DNA of 25,803 bases from Chara braunii. Taxonomy: Eukaryota; Streptophyta; Charophyceae; Charales; Characeae. Below, in pieces: positions 1-9,789 of the stretch. Below the pieces are notes generated by a model. It was not told where the DNA came from and made no database searches. It saw only the letters and a program-made list of their open reading frames with translations. Position numbers and translations under genes: made by a program. Within the stretch, counting starts at the first letter, position 1, and every line of letters starts with the position of its first letter. The DNA is taken from assembly GCA_003427395.1 (NCBI GenBank), contig BFEA01001101.1:37507-63309 (forward strand). The letters run 5' to 3'.

Positions 1-660
1 CCCCCGACACCCGACCCCCGCCTCGCCCTAGAGTAAAAGCAAGAGTCGGGCTGTGAAACGCTTCCGCTTGACTGAGGGTGACACCTCGGTACTCCTCCCT
101 TACAACGAAATGAGCTTTCATTTTTCGAGCATCGACCTTGACGACAAAAAAAAACATAGTAATGGTAGTGTTGCGATTCAACACCCAAATTCGACCATAG
201 TAGTTGACGATGACTGGGGTCCGCAAATTCGGTTTCCGAAGGCAAAACCATGCACATAGCTTTAACGTGGCTCCTGTCTTGGGTTGGCCATCGTTGGATG
301 GCACAAAGCGTGTTCCAAGCATCAATCATCTGCGTTGGAGCAATAACATCCTCAGACTACTTATCATCCTCCTCGCCGCCGTCGTGATATGCCTAATATG
401 TTATTCGTTAAAATAGTACATTATTTTCTAAATAGTACATTTTTTTTCGAGAAACTCGAAATGTATACGAGGCTGACGAAAGGAGATCCTCATTACAAAT
501 TAATATACAATGCTTAAGTCACCGTTCAATGGATAAATAATCCTCAACACATTTGATTCCTTTTCAAAACGTTGTTGTGTACAAGTTCAATTACCGAAGT
601 CCGATACATCTTAATTAAACTAACACTCATTCAGCTACTGACTATGAACATTGCGTATCG
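1..660. other. no convincing gene; two small overlapping ORFs
   Basis: I see no recognisable gene here. Two short plus-strand ORFs overlap: 53-259 (68 aa from a GTG) and 204-416 (70 aa). The second ends in a hydrophobic run (about residues 50-68, rich in L, I and V) that would look like a tail anchor if it were translated. Neither has an identifiable domain, and the overlap argues that at most one could be real. From 417 onward the sequence becomes AT-rich with no ORF and leads into the repeats downstream. Confidence 0.3.
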
Positions 661-682
661 AATGTTGAAGCCCTCCCTCTAC

Positions 683-1340
683 CGTTCCCCTTGGAAGGGA
701 TGCATAGGAGTGAAATGAAATAGATTTTTGCAGAGGCTCAAAGGGACGCGTAGGAGTGATACAAAAATGTATTTTATGAAGTGTAATTAAAGAGTAGGAT
801 ACATCCGAATCAAATGTTTCGTTATTAAGATGCTGGAAATGATAACAAGGACTATGTGTCTGAGGAGCTTATCATTCGGCAGGTCAACAACCGTACATCA
901 TTAATTAAATATCCTCAAGACAAATTAACAAGTTGAACTCATGACATGAACACATGACAAGCAAATAAACTTAAACTTTGTCAAGCTTTGAGACAAAATC
1001 CAATTAACATTATAGCGTTCCCCTTGGAAGGGATGCATAGGAGTGACACGAAATAGATTTTTGCAAAGGCTCAAAAGGACGTGTAGGTGTGGCACGAAAA
1101 AATATTTTATGAAGTGTAATGGAAGAGTAGGATACATCCGAATCAAATGTTTCGTTATTCAGATGCTACAAATGATGACAAGGACTATGTGTTGAGAAGT
1201 TCGGGAGGTCAACAACTGTATATCATTAATTAAAATATCCTCAAGACAATTAACAAGTTGAACTCATAATATAAACAGACGATAAGCAAATAAACATAAA
1301 CTTTGTCAAGCTTAGAGACGAAATTTAATGAACAAATTAG
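683..1340. repeat. two tandem copies of a 333-bp unit
   Basis: The segment starting CGTTCCCCTTGGAAGGGATG at 683 starts again at 1016. The two copies stay alignable through the landmarks 'ATTTTATGAAGTGTAAT', 'GGATACATCCGAATC' and 'TTTGTCAAGCTT', with scattered substitutions and small indels. Each copy contains one degenerate half of the CATCCGAA palindrome found elsewhere in the window. No ORF is conserved between the copies, so this is best called a non-coding tandem duplication. Confidence 0.85.
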
Positions 1341-1960
1341 GAGTCATTACTATCATACAGTACACAATCATTCTCAAGACAATTGACAACTAATAATAAC
1401 TTGATTCATAAGCAAAAAAAATTAAAAACTGACCGGGTTACCTGGTCCACATATTATGAAGTCGTAACAGTTACAATAGCTTTAAAAGTTTTCACTAAGC
1501 AGATACGCAATCATTCTCAGGGCAATTGACAACTTGAAAACAAACGACATTTACCTGATCCATATACTATGAATTTATAACAACTACTCCAAAAATTTTC
1601 AATAACCGAAAAAATTGTAAGGCTATCCAAATCAAGCTAAGACTTATTAAGGTATGAAAAATCAACTATACCTTGCAAATTTAAACCGAGCCACACTTTG
1701 TACATAACCAAACAGTTTGCAAGGCTACGACCTAGCACGAATAAAAAATCCCTAGCACCTTACACTATGAAAATTTTAACTAATATGACATTCTAACGCA
1801 AAACTTCGAAAACTTCGAGACTTGTTACTCAAAGTGTTGAAAAGTCGAAATGATCAGAAGAAGCCTATACTATGAAAGTGGTAACAAATGTGACATTCTA
1901 ACACAAAACTTCAAAAACTTTAAGACTCGTTATTCAAAGTGTCAAAAATTTGAAATAATT
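1341..1960. repeat. degenerate short tandem repeats, AT-rich
   Basis: Related blocks recur: 'CAATCATTCTCA(A/G)(G/A)(A/G)CAATTGACAAC' near 1366 and 1508; 'ACCTG(G/A)TCCA(C/T)AT' near 1440 and 1553; and a block of about 105 bp starting TA(C/T)ACTATGAAA at 1761 and 1866. They look like decayed descendants of the same repeat family as the 333-bp units upstream. No coding signal is seen. Confidence 0.6.
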
Positions 1961-2069
1961 ACAAGAAGCCTCTTCGCAAAGCATTCACTAATGGTTCCCA
2001 TGTTGAACCGTCTACCATGCATGTCGGGATTGGTGGTTGAGCCAGACCTTCAAACTGCATAATGGAAAC

Positions 2070-2372
2070 TCAGAAATCTTGAAGGACACCCCCAGCATTG
2101 AGTAAAGCACGTCTTATGGACGAAAGAACATCTCCAGCTCGCAGATAAACGTCTGTAAAATCTTCGAACATCCAGTTCTCTCCTCGACGCTCGTATATTC
2201 GTATGTGAAAACAGTCCATATCTGTAAACTTCACCATGATGACAAACATTTTTCGTTCTCCCGCTTCACATTTGAAGATTTTCTCATATTGGAATGGAAA
2301 CGCTCCTCCCTTTGTGATGATTGTCAGTCGTTCAGACACTTCAATTTCAGTGACTACCACATTTTCAGCCAT
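2070..2372 (-). CDS. hypothetical ~100-aa protein downstream of transposase copy 1
   Basis: I do not recognise this gene with confidence. The ORF is open from 2444, but I prefer the ATG at 2370-2372 (MAENVVV...). The upstream part looks like intron or leader, with a pyrimidine-rich tract ending in CTGCAG just before it. The product alternates hydrophobic and charged residues: a strand-rich first half, then a 'CFHIRIYERRGENW' segment, and a final 'GDVLSSIRRALLNAGG' helix. This last layout (IR.Y..G..., then a helix) loosely recalls PC4-like single-strand DNA-binding proteins, but that is only a visual resemblance. It lies about 350 bp downstream of transposase copy 1 on the same strand and may be a later exon or a second gene of that element. 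No equivalent is obvious beside copy 2. Confidence 0.45.
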   Translation of the reverse strand: MAENVVVTEIEVSERLTIITKGGAFPFQYEKIFKCEAGERKMFVIMVKFTDMDCFHIRIYERRGENWMFEDFTDVYLRAGDVLSSIRRALLNAGGVLQDF

Positions 2373-2723
2373 GTTCTTTAAAATGTCAAAATGATTAAAG
2401 TTTGCACGCTGCAGTTGACAAAAGTTACAATAACAGTGTTTCATTAAGGTCAGGATCCAGAGCCTAAGGTTACACTATGGCGACCCAAAGGCCCCCACGT
2501 CCAAGGTCGAAAATTGATTCAGAAGTCTTGTTGATGTGAAACCTGTAATCGAGAGAGCACATATCATTAGACAATTTATTTCATGGAGTCAAGCATGTAT
2601 TGCACGGTCCAGTACACCAATTTGTTCTCCTCATTTAGAGATGACAAGCATCACACTCTCGAAGAGGTAGCCTCCGGCCCGCTCCCTTCTTCGGAAACGA
2701 AATGTGTTTGAGCACCGATGCTG

Positions 2724-5027
2724 TTATCCTGGAGCGGGAGTTGCATTTCTTCTCACTTTCATTGAAATAACAAGACCACTGGTGAATTTCTTGCCGGAGT
2801 CGCAGCCATTCGTTCTTATTTGTCTCATCCAAGAAAAAACGACGGTTGTCACATGTTGATATTGTTTCGCATGCCCTGAAGTTTTTCTCCATTTTTTTTT
2901 CCATGCATTGTTATACAATTCTTTTAGTGTGCTTGCTTTCCCATTTGGAACCTAGTACTCCACCTTGAAATCGTTGTAAGTTGGCGAATCTTCGTTCTTG
3001 TCAACATCACCGCGAACCTGGCCACCCCAAAATGACACTTCTTGAAGCATATCCTCGTCCGATGGTTGCATAATGACGAAATTGTCGACGTGTTTATCTT
3101 CAAAAGGATCAAAGCTCGTTTTAGGCTTGTCCTTTTGAAGACCCACGAATAGAGGTTCTTTCTATAAGTCGGATGCATCCGAATCAGAGCAAGAACTCTT
3201 ATCTTCAACGATATGGATGACTTTTGGCCAAAAGTCGGTAATGGGTGTCGAAGGCACCCCGTTCTCGATAATGTCGTCCTCATGTTTGACGTGATCTTCC
3301 CAATACCGAAAAACCCTATCTATTCTAGCCACCTCTTTGTCTTGGAAAGTCATCCAAATTTCTCTTTTTTTTTCATAGACTTCCAAAAACCTCTTAACAC
3401 CCTCCAGACCGTTCTTGTAATCGTCCAAGAACTCCTATCGGACCGGCAGAGGGTCGAAAGGTTGTTGTGGACCAGCATAGCCCCCGTTGTCTGTTTGTTT
3501 GAAATAGTAAAGAGGAACATCCTCGAGCAACCACTTCGTGTCTGTGCAATATTCCTTGTAGGACATGAAGGGATTATCACCTACCATGTAGAATTTTAGC
3601 AAATGAGGTTTCAAAATTTCTGTCATACTCTTACAAACATGTGTCACTGGGTAAACGAGACCTCTCCAGTCTACTATCCTATTAAGGAAAATACAGCGCG
3701 GTGGAGTCTTATGAGACCGTTCTAACAAATGGAAAAGCTCATCCATTGTGCAGGCGTCATTGTTTTTGAGTGTCTTGGAGAAAACACTAAAAGTGGCATC
3801 GACGTCTATGTGAGTGTGTCCAACTATCATAAAGCCAATTTCTATCTTTTTGAAAATCTCAAATTTCACGAGGAGTGTTCCTAACGCGCAGATGAATTTA
3901 TTCTTGTTTTCTTTAAAGCAGTTGTCAACTTGGATACAAAGAAAAGGCGGTAAAGGTTTCGCACTGGACAGGATCTCCGTCAGAGTCCGCATTAAACACG
4001 TCGCCGTACTGCTAGGGTCGTGTTTGTAGTACGAAAAATATGTGTAAGTATATATTAACGGATCCCGGGCATGGACCAAAACGGATGTGAGACTCGTCTT
4101 CATCATCCTCTCATGGTGTAAGTCCTTAGAGTGGTTATCCTGTCCTATGTGCGGTATGGTTGTTTTCTTCTGATCCATGTCGTTGATAATGATGCATAGA
4201 CACTCGGACTGTCGCAAGATTGAATTCATTTTGCAGCGGTTGTAGTCCAGCCTGTGATTGACTTGCAGGTCTTGATGTTTCTGCATTCTATATTTGAATT
4301 TCTGACGGTCCCTCACATACTTCGACTTAGCGATGCACTGTTTGAAGAAAATACATTTTGCCCACTTCGTGAATGTGTTGGACATAGCGAGACTGACATG
4401 CCAGAAGTGCTTACTCCACATAGCGTAGAAAGTCGACTCCGATACAACTTCAGAGTAACACATCAAGAGATCAAAGCGGAACGATTCATAAATCGCTCGT
4501 TTGGTGAAGGCCGCAGGAGTCCCATGACGTGGACGACACACTCCATGTTTCCAGACCATGTCATTTGACATACTATCAGCGTGGGCGTCGATGAATCGTT
4601 CTAATAATGCAAGCATTGTAACGACTTTTTCAGATGGTTTAGACAATCCGGAGTGCCCATGCCCCTTTACGACAACACCGCTATCGTATATTCTTTTGTA
4701 GATATAGAAGGTGTTACGAGAAATATCGAGTATATTACAGTATGCCTGCACGCACATCTTCCGTTTGCATGCTATAGGCCTGACCCGCTCAGTACCACCT
4801 TCCATAACCATGAAGTCGTGTATGGTTTGCAACCACCACTGTGTCCTTTCAGTGTAACTTTTCAAGTCGAACGTCTCTCGCACCAGTCTGACATCTTTCG
4901 CTGTCAGTTCAACGCAACACATCCGCCTACAACAGAGCATCCCTCGCACTGCTTGAAGAGACTGCATCTTAAGTTTGTCCATAGCTCCACGATGCTGTGT
5001 CTGTTTGGCATGTGTTCTATTTGCCAT
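2724..5027 (-). pseudogene. DUF7869-type (DDE-like) transposase, copy 1, three in-frame stops
   Basis: The first 530 codons (5027 to 3435) are open. Residues ~85-125 form a helix-turn-helix-like module (MCVQAYCNILDISRNTF) of the kind that precedes DUF7869 in related proteins. A Cys-containing segment follows (C225, C231). The catalytic-like core has NDMDQKK (D283/D285), IQVDNCFKENKN (D368) and VGHTHIDVDATFS (H404, H406, D408, D410), the DUF7869 hallmarks thought to be a DDE-type fold. After a TAG at 3435-3437 the same frame continues with a charged linker and a FWPKV motif. After a second TAG (3162-3164) comes a BAH/chromo-like module with 'NFVIMQPSDED...SFWGGQV', then a third TAG (2952-2954) and an 'AWKKKW' segment to 2724. 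No frameshift is needed over 2.3 kb. Copy 2 at 17620-21840 has the same order, and its Trp aligns with the third stop. The frame is open upstream to about 5093, so the true start could be in an upstream exon. It is probably an inactive transposon gene. Confidence 0.8.
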
Positions 5028-5344
5028 AGAATAAGGTCTTCTTGCACCGGCATAGGCACGACCAAGATGTACCCTATATGTCGGTCGTCTTTAGATAGAC
5101 AACACGATGTCTGACTATCTTGTGAATAGCAGTAGTTAGTGATTTCGTATGTGAACTGTCCTTTACTGTCTAGAGACCGTGGCGGGAAAGACGAGGGAAC
5201 CCTCTCACCCCCACCGACAACTCCCAGCGATGATTGTCCTTCACTCTCTTGAGACTGTGGTGGGGCAGATGAGGAAACCCTCTCGCCCCCATCGTCAACT
5301 CCCAACGATGAAGCGGGAGTAATGCAGTTATTCACACTAATCAC
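4904..5344 (-). CDS. possible 5' exon or leader ORF of transposase copy 1, with 78-bp internal repeat
   Basis: A 146-codon ORF overlaps the start of the transposase ORF in another frame. Its first half is low-complexity (Ser, Gly, Pro, Glu) and is built from a duplicated block: the sequence around 5199-5233 recurs at 5277-5311 (period 78, so in phase), giving two 'SSLGV..GGERV.SS' peptides. A third partial block ('CCCAACGATGAAGC') lies near 5387. It might be a spliced N-terminal exon feeding into the transposase, or simply non-coding leader repeat. No splice site was established. Confidence 0.3.
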   Translation of the reverse strand: MISVNNCITPASSLGVDDGGERVSSSAPPQSQESEGQSSLGVVGGGERVPSSFPPRSLDSKGQFTYEITNYCYSQDSQTSCCLSKDDRHIGYILVVPMPVQEDLILWQIEHMPNRHSIVELWTNLRCSLFKQCEGCSVVGGCVALN

Positions 5345-5834
5345 GTATTCCGTTCTACTATAACTACATTCACACTATTCATGTATCCCAACGATGAAGC
5401 AAGACAATATCTATGAATGCGCAGTGGAGATCGCCAACTGCGTTCTCTTCCGTCGACGCTGAGGGTCTGAGTCACGTAGTCTTTTTGCTAGGGAAGTACA
5501 TGGCAGGAGTTGAGGCCAAGTATTATGGGTAATGCTTGGAACTCCGTTGCCCATGATAAATCCCTTCCCTGCCCATCACCGCTGGAAGCATAACGGCAAC
5601 TAAGCTAGCACGGGAGAAAAATCTTGATTGAGCGTCGTCGCAGTACACCATCGAAGCATGTGTCGAGAAGCACATGTTCCCCTGCGAACAGAACAGCAGA
5701 CGGTGACCTAAATCAGAGTCGCGGTTGTTGTTGGATTTTGCCAATGAAGAAGCGAAAGAGATGCGTCGACTTATTGAGAACCATGAAATTGGGACAACGC
5801 AACGAAAACAACACCGGGTCGAAAGTTCGAATGG

Positions 5835-6130
5835 TGGGCTATGAAAATGGGCACAATGTTCGACGACAGCGTATCCGATTACTATCACAAGCAATTGCGA
5901 AACAACTCGTGGTCAAATGGCTGAAAAGGCGGAGCACTGTTTGGGAACCTCGCGAGCTCACAAGGTTAGCAAGCAAGCAACTCGAAGATGTCCTATTAGC
6001 GAGTCGCACAGATCGAATGACACGGGTTGTTTTGTGGTCAAGCATCGCCCTCGCGAAACCGACGACGCATTTCGGCGACGAGCGTGGTTAAGGTCATGCA
6101 ACCGTCAACTTTGGATGGATCCGAGACAGA
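5835..6130. repeat. dispersed direct duplication, copy A (partner 7147-7370)
   Basis: This block matches 7147-7370: both contain 'ATGGGCACAATGTT.GACGAC', 'AAAAGGCGGAGCACT.TTTGG', 'GAACCTCGCGAGCTC' and 'GGTCATGCAAC.GTCA...GGATGGATCCGAGACAGA'. The copy at 7147 has internal deletions and a small insertion near the CGCGAGCTC site. An ORF of 155 codons (5624-6091, TTG start) crosses copy A, but its frame is broken in the partner, so I do not call it a gene. The rest of 5345-7400 otherwise holds only other duplications. Confidence 0.7.
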
Positions 6131-6391
6131 CCTAAATTAAAGCCGATGCACTTGTATATTCTGAATGAAGAAGCAGAAGAGATGTCCTTATGTCGGATGC
6201 ATCCATGACACCAGTGTCCCGTGTGATGTGCATGACTGCAGCGGGGGCCAACAATACTACATGTATGCAACGCCGAGCACCCATCAGCACGTATATAAGC
6301 AATGGAAGTGATCACGAGCCTTCTGTGTAGGGCGAAAATAACCACCTTCACGAAGTGCCAAATAGTCGGCAGTCAGAGCTCTCAAGTGTCA

Positions 6392-6950
6392 AAAACACTC
6401 TTAGGGAAACTGGCGACCGTGTTCAGAACTTATTGGCGTAGCACTAGATGCTCACCAAATAGTTATGGATGTCGATTGTATCGACACATCATATGACTCG
6501 GCTGCCTTACAAGCAAGCTATGGCCGATTGCAGGACCTTCTACCCGGAGTGGATCTTTGAGAGCTGATTTGACGCAATCCACCGTTAGATCCCGGGGAAG
6601 TGGACCGACCATCATGTCGCTGTTTACTGTAGTCATCACGTGGGAGTCGACGACGCGAGGAACCGACGAAGAACACTCTTAGGGGACTTTGCGACCATGT
6701 TTGGAACTTATTGGCGTAGCACTCGATGCTCACCAAGCAGTTCTGGATGTCGGTTATATCGACACATCATATGATGCCCTACAAGCAAGCAGTGGTCGAT
6801 TGCTGGCCCCCATCCCCAATGTGGATCTTTGAGGGCAGATTTGACGCAATCCACCGTTAGATCCACATCGGAGAGGCAGACCGACTATCCTTCCGCCGTT
6901 TATTTCAGTCATCATGTGGGAGTCGACAACGCAAGGACCCGAAGATGTTC
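6392..6950. repeat. tandem duplication, period ~279 bp
   Basis: A unit beginning AACACTCTTAGGG at about 6392 starts again at about 6672. Shared landmarks are 'GGAACTTATTGGCGTAGCACT' (one base different in the first copy), 'TCGACACATCATATGA', 'TTTGACGCAATCCACCGTTA' and 'GGGAGTCGAC.ACGC'. Divergence is moderate. ORFs in it are short and not conserved between copies. Confidence 0.8.
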
Positions 6951-7146
6951 CAATTGGGATGTGCTCTTGATTCTTGATGTGCAGGTGCTGGCCCGGCGAC
7001 GTTTACCGGCGACGAAAAGGAAGAAGGTATTGCAGTCGGCAACTTCGAGTGGATCCAAGGAACAAGAAGGCCCGGAGGACATCCATGATTGTAGCGTCAT
7101 TCGACGATACTCACGTCACTTTCTACCTGGCTACGCCTGGTGCATA

Positions 7147-7370
7147 GGCGGGCTATAGACATGGGCACAATGTTTGACGACAACGTAGCACGTGGTCAGA
7201 TGGGTTAAAAGGCGGAGCACTATTTGGGAACCTCGCGAGCTCGCAAGGGGTGCACTGGTGCAAGCAAGCAACTCCAAGGTGTCTAGTTAGCGAGTACGGG
7301 GGAAATTGACTACATAACGACGAGCGTGGTCAAGGTCATGCAACTGTCATCTTCGGATGGATCCGAGACA
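7147..7370. repeat. dispersed direct duplication, copy B (partner 5835-6130)
   Basis: This is the partner of the block at 5835-6130. Together with the 279-bp tandem pair lying between them, it gives an A-C-C'-A' arrangement across 5.8-7.4 kb. Copy B is shorter, having lost the stretch around 'TATCCGATTACTATCACAAGC'. Confidence 0.7.
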
Positions 7371-7504
7371 GAAAAGGCCTCTGAGAACTGAAGATTGCAG
7401 CGTCTATCACCCAGCAAAGGCCAGTGTGAGGTGGCTCATGTGTGTCCATATGCGCGGTTGACGTTAACAGAGGGGTCCTCTGCCCAACACCCTAGCACAA
7501 CAGG

Positions 7505-7655
7505 ATACATATGACACATGCGGATTTCAGCACCGCCATGCATAGACATTAACTCACGATACTCAGTCGGGATGAACAGTACATCTGACACATGCGCGTT
7601 TGGACACCGACGTGCATGCAGATAGAGTCGTGACACAGAAGTGTTGAGGATGATG
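7505..7655. repeat. short tandem duplication, period ~74 bp
   Basis: 'TGACACATGCGGATTTCAGC' at 7512 and 'TGACACATGCGCGTTTGGAC' at 7586 head two similar blocks that both continue into CACCG.C(A/G)TGCAT. A minus-strand ORF (7436-7744) spans them but has no recognisable domain. Confidence 0.55.
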
Positions 7656-8194
7656 GAAAAGAAGCGGACAGTGACGACACGACCGACTTTAGCAGGGAAA
7701 AGAGTGCGAACTAGGCATATGCAAATGTAAACACAGCCACCCATTCAGAGAAATTTGATGATACAAAAATGGTCGTGACGAAGGAGACAAGGGGGCTCTG
7801 TAACACACAGCGAATCTCCACATCCAGTGCGTGCGGTAATTTTGCAAAATTAAACTTCATGTCAGGAAGCATGGTTCGGATGCATCCGATTCATGCGTTC
7901 CCGACGAGACTTCAGTTCGCTGGGACAGATTACCTCCTGACCATCCGGGCCTGGTACGGATGAGTTCTTTACATGATTTACGAGTTCCTTCATCAGAAGT
8001 TGATGCCTTGTCCCTCATCACCCTTTCCCATGTTATAATGGGAGATACGCAAAAAACATAGAAGTGTCATCCCATGTGCGTCTTAGGCTGTGGTTCGGAT
8101 ACACTTGAGAAGTGGAATCAAGCAGAACCGTAGGGGGGAGAACGTGGGGAGAATTCTGTTCTCCACGTCTGTTGACGGCTGCAATTTTTCAAAG

Positions 8195-8314
8195 TTTTTT
8201 TTTTTTTTTCCCCCGTTCGGCCCGAACGGCCGAACGCCTTCCGAAGGGGTCCCGTACGTTCGGGCGTTCGGCCTGTCCCGAACGCCGGTAACCCTTTTTA
8301 TATCTATATATCGT

Positions 8315-8345
<31 letters not shown>

Positions 8346-8350
8346 TATGA

Positions 8351-8415
<65 letters not shown>

Positions 8416-8490
8416 CACCCCGGTTCCAGGTGGCCAACTGCTGCAAGGACCTCGGAAATTCTCCAGACAACAACAATGACACCCAAAAAA
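8195..8490. mobile_element. insertion in the 346-bp array: poly-T, palindrome cluster and (TA)n
   Basis: The array unit breaks off after CAATTTTTCAAAG (8181-8194) and resumes somewhere around 8490-8528. The inserted DNA starts with 15 T, followed by a dense cluster of self-complementary GTTCGG/CCGAAC words (8211-8287), then CCGGTAACCCT, a long TA microsatellite and AGGGTCACCCCGG. The last flank forms an imperfect inverted pair with CCGGTAACCCT. Read on the minus strand, the cluster is followed by GGGGG and an A run, the same arrangement as in the element at 11018-11341. Exact ends and a target duplication were not found. Confidence 0.5.
8314..8411. repeat. (CA)n/(TA)n microsatellite
   Basis: A short CA run (about 8314-8325) passes into TA repeats, interrupted once by TTATGACGA near 8346-8353, then pure TA to 8411. 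Confidence 0.95.
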
Positions 8491-8907
8491 AAAGAAATTC
8501 GAGACAAATTCGCAATAAACTGCATACAACATGGATGCATCCGATTCATAATTACTTGGAAGTCGAAGGCCTGCCCCGTCGTTAGCCATGACCCATGTGA
8601 ACTCGGTTCACTACGACGGCTGTCGTTCGAATTCATCAGAGCTAGGAACGGATGAATGCTTTTCATAATTTACAAATTCCTTCACTGGAAGTAGTTGTTC
8701 TGTCCCTCGTCACCCTTCCCATGTTCTAAAGGGAGATACGCACAGAAGACGGAAATGACATCCCTTGCGCATCTTCGACTATGGTTCGGATACATCCGAG
8801 ATTTAGAAGCAAGCAGAACCGTAGGGGGGCAAAAGCGTGGAGAATTCTCTTCTCCACGTTTGTTGCGTGCTGCAATTTTTCAAAGTTAAATTTCGTGAGA
8901 AGCCTGG

Positions 8908-8923
8908 TTCGGATGCATCCGAA
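8908..8923. promoter_or_regulatory. perfect 16-bp palindrome TTCGGATGCATCCGAA
   Basis: This site and 9255-9270 are perfect inverted repeats. Related sites, with changes mostly in the centre or the left arm, lie at 3168, 6193, 7875, 8532, 8785, 9004, 9132, 9351, 9441, 9586, 11797, 14081, 14144, 14531, 14657, 15111, 15240, 15721, 15851 and 16260. The right half CATCCGAA is the better conserved. The form TTCGG-N6-CCGAA is what a dimeric DNA-binding protein would recognise, and it formally equals the yeast Ppr1 site. A regulatory role is inference; a repeat-derived word is the alternative. Confidence 0.5.
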
Positions 8924-9254
8924 TTATATTTATTTGGTAGTCAAAGTCCTGTCCCGTCATTATCCGTTCGTCATGAGACTTCGGTTCTCCGGGAGGGATT
9001 TGGTTCGGATTCATCCGAGCCTGGAGGAACACCGGAAGTAGTTGTTTTGTCCCTCGTCACCCTTCCCATGTTCTAAAGGGAGATACGCACAAAAGATGGA
9101 AGTGTCATCCCTTGCGCATCTGCGGCTATGGTTCGGATACATCCGAGATATTGACGCAAGCAGAACCGCAGGGGGGCGAAAGCGTGGAGAATTTTGTTCT
9201 CCACGTCTGTTGCGTGCTGCAATTTTTCAAAGTTATACTTCATGAGAAGCGTGG

Positions 9255-9270
9255 TTCGGATGCATCCGAA
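9255..9270. promoter_or_regulatory. perfect 16-bp palindrome TTCGGATGCATCCGAA (second copy)
   Basis: Identical to 8908-8923 and in the equivalent place of the next 346-bp unit, so this copy arose by unit duplication and is not independent of that one. Confidence 0.5.
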
Positions 9271-9789
9271 TCATATTTAATCGGTAGTCAATGCCCTGTC
9301 ACGTCGTTATCCGTTCGCCATGAGACTTCGGTTCTCCAGGAGGGATTTGGTTCGGTTTCATCCATGTCTGGAGGAAGTTAATGTTCTGTCCCGTCGTTAT
9401 TCGTTCCCCATTAGACTTTGGTTCTCTGGGAGGGATGTGGTTCGGATTCATCCGAACTACATCAAACACTTTGGAATGAGGCGGAACTAAAGTATCCTTT
9501 GAGATGATATTCTTCCCCCCTTCGACAACAGAAAAAATATGCGCAACAGGTACGAGCGCCATCCCCTTCCCATCTTCGGTTGTGGATCAGATACATCCGA
9601 ACTTGAGAAGAAGGCAGAAGCAGAGGGGGGAGCTGCGATTTTTGTAAATTCCATATCATGATTTGCAAGTTCCTTAATTCGTAGTCGATGGCCCCCTTCT
9701 GTAGGACCAGTCCCTTCTCTGCCTGGTTCCCCAAGAGACGCTCCGATGCGACCCCGTCCAGATGGCACCCTGACACCCTCTCGCTCCTG

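Larger units (their letters stand above)
7847..9470. repeat. tandem array of ~346-bp units carrying TTCGG-N6-CCGA palindromes
   Basis: Successive units share 'TGTCCCTCGTCACCCTTCCC' (8701 and 9048; 'TGTCCCTCATCACCCTTTCC' near 8010), 'GGGAGATACGCA', 'GTGGAGAATT.T.TTCTCCACG', 'CTGCAATTTTTCAAAGTT' and 'GAGACTTCGGTTCTC'. Units two and three are 347 bp apart. The first unit is interrupted near 8196 by an unrelated insertion. Each complete unit carries three palindromes with different centres in fixed order: 8785 (GATACATC), 8908 (GATGCATC), 9004 (GATTCATC), then 9132, 9255, 9351 and 9441. The small ORFs through the array are by-products of the repeat. Confidence 0.9.

Noticed and set aside
204-416. 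Tail-anchored membrane protein
   Set aside because: Only 70 codons, overlapping another ORF, with no homology or supporting context; the hydrophobic end may be chance.
2724-5027. Reassigned UAG codon, since all three stops in copy 1 are TAG
   Set aside because: The frame of copy 2 is also broken by TGA and TAA, the Ulp1-like gene reads cleanly with the standard code, and one TAG aligns with Trp, which simple mutation explains.
3213-5114. Plus-strand ORFs of 70-150 codons opposite transposase copy 1
   Set aside because: They are antisense to a recognisable minus-strand coding frame with catalytic motifs.
8090-8589. ORFs through the (TA)n and (CA)n tracts
   Set aside because: They translate as alternating I/Y or T/H runs from microsatellite sequence.
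7847-9470. CRISPR-like array, because short palindromes recur at intervals
   Set aside because: Spacing is uneven (about 90-130 bp), the sequence between sites is itself repeated, and the context is eukaryotic.
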